NCBI GenBank assembly: GCA_027596075.1
Contig: JADGJC010000478.1
Location: forward strand, 1-23,823
DNA from: Rhizophlyctis rosea
Lineage: Eukaryota; Chytridiomycota; Chytridiomycetes; Rhizophlyctidales; Rhizophlyctidaceae
DNA length: 23,823 nt
Direction: 5' to 3'
In this document: piece after piece, positions 1-9,900 of the stretch
Layout: every line of letters begins with the position of its first letter
Numbering within the stretch: position 1 is the first letter of the stretch
Program-made: the position numbers and the translations under genes
The notes under the pieces: model-generated
What the model saw: the letters and a program-made list of their open reading frames with translations, nothing else
What the model was told of the DNA's origin: nothing
The model's database searches: none

Positions 1-252
1 CTCCCCACCCAAATTCAATCCCTCCGGTGCTCCCCTACCAGCAAAAGGCGTACTAGCCCCGATAGGTGGTGTCCGAGTTAAGGTATGGCGTGGAACGAAC
101 GGCTCGCCCGTCGCAACGTCAATGTTCTCACGACGAGGGTCACGACTCTGGGTAGTACGATCCGCCTTGCGAAGATCGCGCGCAGCAAACGATTCATCCA
201 ATTCGTGACTGCCCCTCCGATGCACGGGAAAGTCCTCCGTACCTCCTGACAT
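1..252 (-). CDS. Hypothetical protein, N-terminal part only (runs off the left edge)
   Basis: An open frame of 84 codons starts at an ATG on the minus strand at 252-250 and stays open to base 1, so only the N-terminus is present. The start is supported by an in-frame stop upstream (304-306), no earlier ATG after it, and a good context (ACC directly before ATG). The peptide starts MSGGTEDFPVHRR and is rich in R, D, E, P, T and G. It has no signal peptide or membrane helix, so this part looks disordered and cytosolic or nuclear. No family is recognisable from it. The frame being open to the edge with a clean start makes a real gene likely, but a chance ORF is not excluded. Confidence 0.55.
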   Translation of the reverse strand, partial: MSGGTEDFPVHRRGSHELDESFAARDLRKADRTTQSRDPRRENIDVATGEPFVPRHTLTRTPPIGASTPFAGRGAPEGLNLGGE

Positions 253-1297
253 GGTAGAGCGAGAATCAAGAAGATTTGGTGGTGGTGGCGAGGTAATTTT
301 GTACTAACTACCCGCGTAACAATGAAACTTCTGACAATAGTTTCCCCCTTCCACCTTGGGCAGGTAATTTCAACCAGTGGTCCAAATTCGTGCCAAAACC
401 CTTCAATATCCCTCCCCGTTCCTCCTACTAAGCTAGTGCACTCAAACACCAGTATTCGGATGACCTAGCCACCCAAGGAGCTCAGGGATACACGCAGCTC
501 GGTAAACGTAGCGAAAAAAGTGCACGCACGATTCTGTGATCGCTCTTCACTTCAGCAAGCTGAAGCGTCCAAAGATTTGGCTCAAGGCTACCACAAGTAT
601 CGCGCTCCATGCTTCGACGCCCCCGTCTACGCTAGCTGCTGCGGCAACCTCGAGGTAATGACCTGAATCCGCTCAGAGGGAGTTCAGGAGCCTTTATCGT
701 GGTGATATGACTTGCACTTGAACGCAGGAGCCTTTTCCGAGGTAGGAGGGATGCAGGACACCGGTCGTTGGACCCGTCGTGCTGCTAAGGTTCGTTGGTT
801 GTTGAATCAACAAAAACAGCTCACCGGAAGCCAAACGGGTTCCCGTCGTTCTGTTCACGTTGATTTAGAGACGGTTTGGTTAAAATCAAGGAAGCGGGGA
901 GGGTCACTGGTGTGAGAAGCACTCCTGGGGGTGGAGTAGTCTCTAGAAGACTCAATACGCATGGATCAAGCGGGAAAACAAATCTAGATCGTCGTCCTAG
1001 TCGTTCAGGAGTCCAGTTATGACTGGAATGGGTGGCAAAGTAGCGGATGATCAGGCCGAAACTTTGCAACCGTGGTTAGATCCTCAGTTAAAAAAATGGA
1101 GGTCAATAGACCTGCTTGGTGATGAAGCAGGACAACTCAAATAAACACGAAGTAAACTGTTTGAATGTATACTGAGATAAATAATGAACAACATAACATA
1201 AACACGCACGAGCACATATGTCACTCAAAGTGGTTCATGTTCGACTAAAAAACATGTAAGCGATCGACGTGATTACATAAGGGTCACATGATCCTGA
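253..1297. other. About 1 kb without a convincing gene; one weak plus-strand ORF
   Basis: This stretch holds the presumed 5' flank of the left-edge gene. I see no RNA gene or mobile element. The best coding hint is on the plus strand from ATG 751 (starts MQDTGRWTRRAAKV) to a stop at 913-915, 54 codons. A second open frame overlaps its end, about 850-1020 (contains GRVTGVRSTPGGGVV). The two frames are offset, as if one reading had been broken or spliced. Both are short and unlike anything I recognise, so I do not call a gene. Bases 1080-1290 are AT-rich with no open frame of note. Confidence 0.35.
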
Positions 1298-1964
1298 CTA
1301 AGGTAAATAACCATTCACATGTTTATCTATCCAACCAATCACGTCACACGTCCGAACCACTGAACGCATCCTATAAGTCCGCATCCCTGCAGAAAGGGTG
1401 ATTTTGTTGGTGTGGTTGAAATTGAACCGTGCCGTGTAAGCGAGAAGCGTGAAGCGTGCGTGCGAAGCGAGGAGCGTCCGTCCATTTTGTTTAATCTGAA
1501 AGTTGAAAGAACTGATACGATGATCCCTATCAACTAGTTGCTCCCACAACTAGTATCCAGATCTTCTGTACTTCTGTCTCACCCGCTATGAGGGGAAAAG
1601 ACAGGCGGCGCTTTGGGGTTATGCGGAGGGTGGGGGGTTTATTGTTTTGAGTTGGTGGTACGGCGTTTGAGGCCGTGAGTAACGTTTGTTTGGTTTGTTG
1701 ATGGGAGTGTGAGAAAATGTCTGGACGGTGAGAAAAACGACGGTCTAGGTCGATTTGGACGAGGATGGAGTCGAAACGGGGCGGGTAAACGGTGGTATTA
1801 CGTCGTAAACGTAGTTGGGTGTTGGTTTTGGGTGTGGATGAAGGTATAGCGTGTGGTGAATGGGGTGTTGATTGGGTTGTTTCGATCGTTTTGTTGAGCG
1901 TAGGAAAGCGACGAAGTGGTGAGAAATCGTCAGAATCCGTCCTAACGAGTTGGGGATCGTTGCT
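1298..1964 (-). CDS. Unrecognised protein, two exons visible, 5' end unresolved
   Basis: On the minus strand a frame stays open from 1964 down to 1530 (145 codons including the stop) yet has no ATG, so it looks like an exon fed by splicing. A donor (GTGAGA) at 1582 in phase 1 joins an acceptor (TTTCTGCAG) ending at 1387. The joined reading continues GMRTYRMRSVVRTCDV and stops at 1298-1300. The peptide is basic and polar (contains PPRFDSILVQIDLDRR) and has no signal peptide or membrane helix. One possible start is ATG 2032-2030 with a 47-nt intron (1963-2009). This gives 492 nt in frame, but both splice sites are weak. The family is unknown. Support comes from ORF length and phase agreement, not homology. 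Confidence 0.4.
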
Positions 1965-2722
1965 TTACAAAGTACTGCTACAATGATGTTTTCTCATTAC
2001 GTTTGTTACCCAGTCCCGCAAACCTCCACCATGTGTCAGGCAGGCAGGACTACCAGGTATAGATGAACGAATGAAAAACAATGATGTATTAAGAATCAAG
2101 CACGAACAGGCGTGTATATGCAATCGAGACAGCCACATGTAGTCACGCTGAATCACACAATACTCCCACAGGCTAAATCAACAAAATAGAGACAAGCCAC
2201 ACGCCCAACTTTGACGTAGCCCCTCGAATAGCCCTCACATGCAAAATTCTAACTATTACCCAATAATAATCTAGCTAGTACCAATCGGCATGTGGTAGTC
2301 TCGCCAGACAGTTCACCTCCACTAATATGCCCACAAAGCAATCAAACGTCCTTCCGATTACAAAGTCGTTTGTAACAAGAACTAAGTACCGGTAAACAAA
2401 TAAAACATTCGCCCATGAGGAATAGTCAACTCCGGCATTTACGCGACGAGTTAGAGTACTTTTAATCAGACCTTGTTGTGTAGTTGAATTTTATATTATA
2501 CATTGAGTTCCCATGAGATTTTTCCATGATTTTATCAGACACACGATGGCGGTTATACCACACATTACGCAAACAATTCTCAATGGAGGTATCAGACTGC
2601 GATAAAGAAGTCATATAATCCATAATTGACAAACACCCCATTACCAAGCCTATCTCCATGACCTCACACCGCTCCCACTGCTTGCCTGGTCGCAAATTGC
2701 AGCCCATCTTACATCACAGCTA
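1965..2722. other. AT-rich intergenic stretch, nothing recognised
   Basis: This region lies between the 3' end of the 2723-3470 gene and the presumed 5' side of the 1298-1964 gene, both on the minus strand. It is AT-rich with many stops in all frames. I found no tRNA-like, repeat or mobile-element signature. The upstream exon(s) and promoter of the 1298-1964 gene should lie here. The only candidate is a short ATG exon at 2032-2010. Confidence 0.4.
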
Positions 2723-3470
2723 TTACAAACGTGGGAAGCATTGGGAAGTTTGGGGCGCCGGGTCCCTGACCACGACATTCATCATATTCGACAATCCCTG
2801 CGAAATGTCACAGTATGCAGTGTTGGACTCCCCGGGCTGTACATCATACATTTGAGGGATAAAATCGTGCTGCAACACATAAGGGAACACAGAGAAACAT
2901 TAGTATGCTCAAATTCCTCAGTCGGCATCTGTCAAGGTTTTGCACAACTAACAACCCACCAAAGGAAACTCACATGATCATTCTGACCAAAAAACCCACT
3001 CCTATGGTTCTGAAGCGCAACACTACAAATCTCAATCTCACGACCATTGTCAACAACCGACACTGTAAGAATCATATCTGCCATAGTGTCCAAATACTAA
3101 AACACCAAAGTCTTATTGATCTATTTTCCAAAGACCTGCCCACTCAAATCCATACCACCTCTTCACCGCAAACTGACACCCGTCTCAAACGCACCTCCTC
3201 CATCCTGAATCTGCAAGTTCCACGGCGTAAAATTCTCACCCAACATACCCAACGCACCCCTCATGTTCGACAAGATTTTGATGACGTAGTTCAACGCTTG
3301 GAACATCTTGATGATTGTGAAGGGTCAATAGGAGTGAATGGCAGGCGCAGAGCTAAAGACATCATAATGCGGGGACAAAAATCCGCACGCCCTGGACTAT
3401 TAGATTGGGCTGTCGCTACAGCAAAAGTGACGAAAGCGAGAGCGGAGCGGAGAAGAAAGTGGAAGTTCAT
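2723..3470 (-). CDS. Small probable secreted protein, four exons (142 aa model)
   Basis: Minus-strand model: exons 3470-3420, 3306-3180, 3077-2974 and 2869-2723. Introns are 113, 102 and 104 nt; the coding sum of 429 nt is in frame. The last two exons are strongest. One reads DMILTVSVVDNGREIE and ends at a perfect GTGAGT donor; after a TGTTGCAG acceptor the other reads HDFIPQMYDVQPGE and stops at 2725-2723. Exon 2 contains MFQALNYVIKILSN. The ATG at 3470 begins MNFHFLLRSALAFVTFA, a plausible signal peptide, so export is likely. Weak points are the first intron (GTAGCG donor, AAG acceptor) and the second donor (GTGTCA). If intron 1 is wrong, the reading from 3470 needs a frameshift and crosses a TGA. 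No family recognised. Confidence 0.5.
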
Positions 3471-4450
3471 GATTGTAAAAGTCGGAATGTGAGATGAAAA
3501 TGATCGGATAGGGTCGATCATCCTAGCTCAGCATGTGGGCTCCTGAGGGGAGCCGAAAATCACCTCTTTTTAATACTTTTTCAGAAACTTGCCCTGCCCG
3601 AACGATAGATGAGAGCCATACAGCGAAATGGAAGCCATAACAGCGATGGGTGTTTAGGAAACTCTGCTAACGTGAGAGAGGAAAGATGAACAGCAAACGC
3701 GTCCCACAATCATGGGTTGTCGCCCTGTGCCTACCTGTTTGATTCCTGTCTTGGACGGTTTGGACTTGCAGTGCTCATGATGTGAAAAGGGCGCAAAAAG
3801 GGATTCCCACAAACACATCACATCCAACATTTGGATGTGTTCGAAGGGCCCGTCCCGTAGTCACAGGTGGCATACAGCAAGTCTTTGTTTGTAAACAAAC
3901 ACCGCCAATCAAAAGTTCAGAACGATGTCTACGGGGCATCAAAAGCGGAAGTAGACACCAAAGCAAAATACGGGTCGTCCACTTATTCACAGCTTCGCGA
4001 AGGTGGTAGGATAGGGGATGCACAAGCATAATTTGCATACGCATGCAGTCAGATTTGCATACACACATGAAAGGCAGAGTTCATACCCTCATCGGGCGCC
4101 CGTTTCTGGCATAGGCTCGTAACCAAGCCGTGATTTGCAGGTGACAAAACTTCATCATTTAAGGAAAGGCAAGAACGGGAGATATTCAGCAACACAATAG
4201 AATGCAATTGGGTGTTTTGGAATGACCAAAGACGGGACGTGACACGAATTGCTCTCCCAAACTGTTGCGTTGGAGTTAAGTAAATATTCTCCCCACTCCT
4301 GCCTGAATCTTTCGATCCCAGAACTAAAGCACACCGCGCAAATCAAATAACCCGGGTATTCCAACTCCGAATCTATCACACACATCTACACACCCACAAA
4401 ACTAACAACTCTATTTCTACCTGTCCCCAATGGTACGTCTCACCCACCCA
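3471..4450. other. Intergenic stretch of about 1 kb, no gene seen
   Basis: This lies upstream of the minus-strand gene starting at 3470 and downstream of the gene ending at 4451, so it should hold a promoter and a 3' UTR. Near 3570-3580 the minus strand carries an AT-rich, TATA-like run about 100 nt before ATG 3470. A 6-bp hairpin (GGCTCC...GGAGCC) sits around 3539-3555, with no function I can assign. A forkhead-like GTAAACAAA motif occurs near 3890-3900, which may be chance. Open frames here are short, and I judge them random. Confidence 0.4.
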
Positions 4451-5571
4451 TCAAGCAGCTACAGGAGTCGGGGTAGGGAAGGGATGGCACTGCGCCGCCG
4501 GCACACAGGGAGGAGCAATATTCCCATTCCCAACATCCACAAAGTCAGCGTGATCCGCATAGACATCTTGGTAATACCCCTCATCGCAAACGCATTGTGG
4601 GACACATTCGGGCCACGCTTCACAGCTCCAAGTTACGGGCAAACCAATAAGGTCGCAGCGTGCGTCCAAGTCGCAGTTGTCTGTGAAGGAGAAGAGCAGA
4701 TGGTGAGAATTGTGTCCGTCTCAAGTAGGGAAGTTGTTTGACAATTACATGACATCTACGTACTGCAAGTAGGACGAATTGACGCATTCGGAACGCAAAT
4801 CTCCACATACGGCGTAGGGGAAGGTTTCTGCGCGGTGATGAGCGTGACGGTCACAGTCTTCAACTTGTCATTGATCTTATCCACAGTGGATTGCGCCAAA
4901 TTCACGGCCTTATTGTTCAACTTCCTAGCCGCAACCAGACTTTGGCGCGCGGTGTTGAGGGTGTTTTTGAAAGCTTGGACGGTAAGGTCGGTGATGTTGT
5001 CACTGTTGTAGTTGTTGTTGAGGTCGTTGATCACACTCCGGGCAGCTTGGATCAGGTTGTGCTCGGGGACGGTGTAGGTGGAGTCGAGGGTTTGGAGCTG
5101 GGCCAGGAGGGTGGGGTAGGGTTGAAGGTAAATGTAGGAAAGAACGCATGGGAAGACGCTTTCGTCAAGGTTTGCGACTGAGTGGGGTTCATGGATTGGT
5201 ATGAATGTGTGAGTGTGCCGGTAGATAATGGCGAGGATCAAAGGGACTTCTTTTCCCGACCACATAATAAACTTACATGTTTGATCCAGGACACGACACT
5301 TGCCATTAGTCGACCAAAGCGCGTCAGCCAGCACGGTGACATTATTCTTCTGTAGTACAAGTTGATTCTTGTTGCCGTTCAATTTGCCCAGGATGCTGTC
5401 AATGCTGTCGACGGTTTCGTCCAAGAGCGTCGCAGTTTCTTGAAACTCATAAACCACTGTATCAAGCAATGGCCGAGGGTCTGCGCCCGGTTGGCAACGG
5501 GGCCGCGAACCGGCGAAGACGCCTTGGAGAAGGCCGAGGAAGGCGGGGACGAATGCCAATTGGAACTTCAT
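4451..5571 (-). CDS. Secreted protein with C-terminal TIL-like cysteine-rich module (312 aa)
   Basis: Minus-strand gene, exons 5571-5277, 5177-4764 and 4680-4451. Introns are 99 nt (GTAAGT...CTCAG) and 83 nt (GTACGT...TTCACAG). The coding sum of 939 nt is in frame. It begins MKFQLAFVPAFLGLLQGVFAG, a clear signal peptide of about 20 residues, so the product is exported. Residues about 30-235 are polar and probably helical, rich in N, T, L and K. From about 237 the third exon has eight cysteines, including CVPQCVCDEGYY and later PPCVPAAQC. This fits the trypsin-inhibitor-like pattern C-x3-C-x-C-x2-G-Y...C-V-x4-C. The protein ends in a PTPTP tail. Protease inhibition or cell-wall/adhesion display are both possible, and the sequence does not decide. 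The first intron is a multiple of three without stops, so retention would keep the frame. Confidence 0.75.
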
Positions 5572-5641
5572 GATGAGTCGATGCTTAGACCGGAGTGTGA
5601 TCGCAATACCTATGGGCGGAATGATGGCGTGGGGAGCTCCT

Positions 5642-5648
5642 TTTTATA
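5642..5648 (-). promoter_or_regulatory. TATA box of the 4451-5571 gene
   Basis: On the minus strand this reads TATAAAA, within GGTATAAAAAGG, 71 nt upstream of the ATG at 5571. That spacing would give a 5' UTR of about 40 nt if initiation is 25-35 nt downstream. Position and sequence fit a core promoter. No transcript data support it. Confidence 0.55.
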
Positions 5649-6940
5649 CCTTGATGTCTACCATTTCTGATGGTGGAGAAGCGCTCAGCCCCGGCACAAA
5701 AACGGGATGTGCCGCGGAACCCGGGAAGGAGGGGCCGTTACGACGTAAAAAACGGAATTTGAGTAGCAACGGACGGTGGCGCCACGCTTCTCCTTTCTCT
5801 AAGCCTTCCACCTCCTTGTGGGGTTGTGTGTTACCTGTGTTCACTTGGGAGCGTTCCATGATTCGCGGTCAACCGTCAAATTCTGAGACAGTCAACATGA
5901 ACTCAGAAAGTCTGCTAATCCGAAGATCCCGGGTGTTTGGGGTTGCAACCTGTCAAATTGTCAATGACGGTCCTGCCATTGGGCCCACGTCTCCTTCGAA
6001 CTCCTTTCATCCAAAATTTGCCTGAAGGTGGGTGTGGCTTATGGTCACTTGCATGAACCGCGGTTGCTGGGAATATGAATAAGACCATCGCCGTTGCATT
6101 TTTGATCCGAAATGTCAATTACACCTACCATGTGGGACATCAGAATACCGCTTTGCGCACATCTAAGTGCATCATTCGGCACATTATTGTACATGTTGTT
6201 TCTGAAATGGAATAGAAAAAGTGGGCTGTTCCGGAATTGAACCGTTGGGGTTGGGCGTCGGTGAATGAAAAACCAAGCAGGTGCTTATGCCATGTGGGAA
6301 CTTTGTATCTCTGTATTGGGCGGGTGGGGAATATATTCAATACATACATGTTTATAGGTGGTTGGTGATTGTTAATCTATCGGTGAATGCATCCAATCTT
6401 GCGGCCATCACCCAATGATGACATAATCATGCTGTGGCTTTCTATTTATGTGTTACATCAGTGACACACACGATCACAGCTCACATCAACTAGATCCACC
6501 CGACCGTCAAGTCCAGTCGCACTGAGGTGACGATAAGGACTTACTTGAGTGGAAGGGCAAGTGGACAGGGATCAACAATTTCATCCAACTCAACTTTGCG
6601 ACTGAGAACGCCCTATTCAGGTTAAGGGGCTAGGCTGCAAGCACATCGTATACCTGTCATAATCGCAAGGTATGTATAAACCGGGCCGCAGTTGAGCGTA
6701 ACTCGTTCAGTGCAAACGGAAACCGCCAGCGCGTGTGGTGGTGTCGATACGGGTGATCTTCTCCCCCCCACATCTCACTCCCAACTGCTGTATTGACTTC
6801 GCTTTGCCGTTCTCACTTAGCTTCATTCCCTGACCGCGTATCGAAACAATCCGCGTACCTGTCTCTTACTTCCGCAAGGAAGCCAAATTGGTGGGTGGCA
6901 GGAGCACTTCGGGTACTTGCGAACAAATCTCACCCAACAC
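5649..6940. other. Divergent intergenic region of about 1.3 kb
   Basis: This separates the minus-strand secreted protein gene (start 5571) from the plus-strand LRR-RhoGEF gene (start 6941). Both genes must have their promoters here. Apart from TATA-like elements I see no repeat, RNA gene or mobile element. A short minus-strand frame around 5915-6088 begins MVLFIFPATAVHA, resembling a signal peptide. It is only about 58 codons, without further exons, so it is not called. Confidence 0.45.
6675..6680 (+). promoter_or_regulatory. Possible TATA box of the LRR-RhoGEF gene
   Basis: TATAAA lies 261 nt before ATG 6941. No ATG occurs between it and 6941, consistent with a leader of about 230 nt in which 6941 is the first start met by scanning ribosomes. 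A single motif in AT-containing DNA is weak evidence. Confidence 0.35.
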
Positions 6941-9900
6941 ATGCTCACACCAGCAGGCATACCTCGTGTTTCTCATAGTTGCATATCTTCGGAGCAGGAG
7001 AGGACACTAGTTCGACAGCGACAGCGCATGCCACCAAAGCCCGGCCTTGAAACGCGCTCTGCCGCGGAGGGCAAGAATGCGGTTGGGGTGGCCAACGTAG
7101 CACGGGAGAAGGGCATCGCGACGGGTTTAAACAGCGCAGCCGATGTAACGGGCGATGGTGCAGATAAAACGTCCTCTTCTTCTCGACCTTTGGCCAAAGA
7201 CGACCAACAACCCTACACCTCCCGTCCAGCGCGTGCTCCCTCAACCCTCCCTCCTCTCTCCAACAACTTACAGTCCACTGCGCCCCCTGCCATAGCCAAC
7301 CCTACATCAGATACCCGCCCAGGAACAGCAAATCTCACTCCACTGCTTCTTCTGTTTGCTCTCCCCACTTCCCTCTTTCTCGCAGTGGACTTATCCTTAG
7401 CCTATTTCCGACGATCAAAGCCACCTGTCTCCCCATCCCCTCCACCTCCACCACCTCCGGCAGCAACATCGTCCTGGGCTTGGAAAGCCTTCAAACGTGT
7501 AATAGGATTCGGTGGATCTACCAAAGCTGTCACTGGTGGGGTGGGCGGGGGCGCGGGGTCGGGCTCGGCAGCTACTGCTGGATCTAGTGCTGGGGCAGCA
7601 GTAGGTCAAAGCAGTGCTGAATGGACGGTCGGAGGACTAGTTTGGGGCACCGGGGCAGCCGTCTTGTTGGCTGTCGTGGTTGCACGTGCTGTGACCGTGT
7701 GGGCGGGAGAACAGGAGGAGGAGGAAAAGAAATCGAAGGATGCAGAATCACGGGAGGCAAAAGATGATGTCGCGACTGCCGGGAAAGATGTCGTCAATGA
7801 AACGGTGAGAGAGACCAAGGGCGAGAAGGAGAATGCTTCCATTGTACGGGTGAACGAGAAGGTCGGCATAGGAGGGAAAACTCCGATAACTCTGGGTGTT
7901 CAGGAGGGAACGAAGCTCAGTGCACCAAAAACGTCCCAAAAAGATTTCACAGCTGCTTTATCTCCATACCGAATACCCGGCACCACGACACCTCCGCGGT
8001 CGCCACCGAAGCAATACACTCTTCCCGCAGACATCAAAGCACCATCCAGTAAGGAGTCGAGCCCGGTACAATTGAGAAAGGCTGAGGGAGGCATCAAGGC
8101 GAGAATGGCGATGTTTGAACAATTGTCCGAGTCGCCAAAGACGCCGGTTTCACCTTCGCCAGTCAAAAAGACGGATGGGAAGGAGGAAAAGAAGTTTGAG
8201 GAGAAGAAACTGGGAGACTTTACTGGCGATGTTGTGGCTGTGGGGAAGGAAGGCATGAAGGAAGTGCCCTCCAAGGCTGAGGAAATACAGGCAGTGTCCA
8301 CCCAGCTTGCGGAACATGTAGAAAAAATGATTGATTCCCAGCTTCCTGCGGAAATACCTTCAAAACCGCCAGCAAGCAGCTCACACTCACAGCAGCCGTC
8401 ATCAGCCACACTCACACCATCAAAGGCAACATCCGAGCCCACCGCTTCAACAACAGATTGGCCCACGCGCACAGACAGCCTCTCTCCTGCCCGCAGCAAC
8501 CAACCCACCGTCACGTCCGTCACGTCCGTCTCCCCACCGGTTGTGCAAACCCTACCTCCGCGTGTGGATAGTGTACCTCCGGCCGTTTCAAAAGCCTCAA
8601 AAGAAAAGGGACCGAAAGAGAAGGAAAGAATACGGGATAGTGGATATATAACAGAGGCAGCCGCAGACGCAGCAAGGCGGGCCGCAAGTCCAAGTCCCCC
8701 GCCGGACGACGTCTTCTTGCACCCGCCCGTTGGTCTACCTCCACCAGAGCGTTCATCGACACCACCCAGATCAAATGTGCCACTCCCAGGTAGCGCAAGT
8801 CCGAGAGCTGGAAGACCTTTACCCGCCGTTCCCGCATCACCCGCACCACCTCTACCACCGTCCGCGTCCGGAACACTCACTCCTCCAATTACCACATCTC
8901 CACCGCAATCACCATCCGTTTCTTCCGCCTCGTCCAGGAATAGAAGTAAACCCCGCCCACTTCCCGTAGTCCCACAGGACGGAGTGTTGAGCGAATTCGG
9001 AGAGGACGTGATGGAGAGTTTCAAGCGACTAAGTACTACAAGTCTTGATTTCTTATATGAGGATGATGCAAAAGGACGTAAGAGTTTCGAGGAGGTCGAC
9101 CAGGGAGTCATCGACGCTCTCGGTGGGACTTCGTTATCGGAAATGATTGCCCGGTTGGGTGGCGAGGAGGAGCAGGCGAGGCCGGCGCCCGTGCGGAGAG
9201 GGAGGACGAGTGATCAATTTGGTTACAGTTCCGCTTCCAAGGGTCCGGTTGGGGGATTGAAGGCCGTGAAGGAGTTCAGACCAGTGTCGATGATCGAGAC
9301 TGGTAGTGTGCCAGCGCTGTCCGGCAGGGCGACTCCAAGCAATGCAGATCTCGTCTCCCTACCGCACTCCACCTCCAACCTCTCCCTCACATCCGATGCA
9401 GTCACCATCACCATCCCTCCACAAACCCTTCGCGCGCTCACACTCCCCCTCCACCCAACCCCACAAAACATCACCGTTCTAAACCTCTCAAATAACTTCG
9501 TCACCGAACTTCCTCCCGAACTCTTCCAGCAAAGTCCGAATCTCCGGGTGCTGGATGTCAGTGATTGCCATTTGGAACAGCTGCCTGAGACTATTGGATT
9601 ATGCGAGGGCATTCGGGAGGTGTATGCTGCGAGGAATTTTTTGAAGTGGGTTCCGAGGGAGTTGGGGGGGTGTGGGGATTTGGAGGTTTTGGGTGTTAGT
9701 GGGAATCATATTGGGTTTTTGGGTATGTGTTTTTTCGAATTTGGAGTTTGAGGTGGTGAATGCTTAAAGTGTCGGCACTAATGATTTTCGGTTCCAATGT
9801 TATTTCTACAGAGAATACCCTTTTCACAGATACACCCCATCTAATGCATCTTGACCTATCTGCAAACCGTCTCCGTTACCTCCCCACCTCCCTCGGCCTC

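Noticed and set aside
2905..3492. A 195-codon plus-strand open frame
   Set aside because: It starts with a real ATG but overlaps the four-exon minus-strand gene, which has splice sites, phase agreement and a signal peptide. The plus-strand peptide has no recognisable motif.
3539..3555. GC-rich hairpin followed by a T run, like a bacterial terminator
   Set aside because: The window is eukaryotic, the stem is only 6 bp, and it lies on the promoter side of a minus-strand gene.
4430..5670. Several plus-strand open frames of 96-103 codons
   Set aside because: They are antisense to the secreted TIL-type protein gene, which has signal peptide, introns and TATA box on the minus strand.
7900..9111. 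A 403-codon open frame on the minus strand
   Set aside because: It is antisense to the first exon of the LRR-RhoGEF gene, whose S/P/K-rich codon pattern leaves the opposite strand free of stops. It has repetitive G/S/D composition and no domain.
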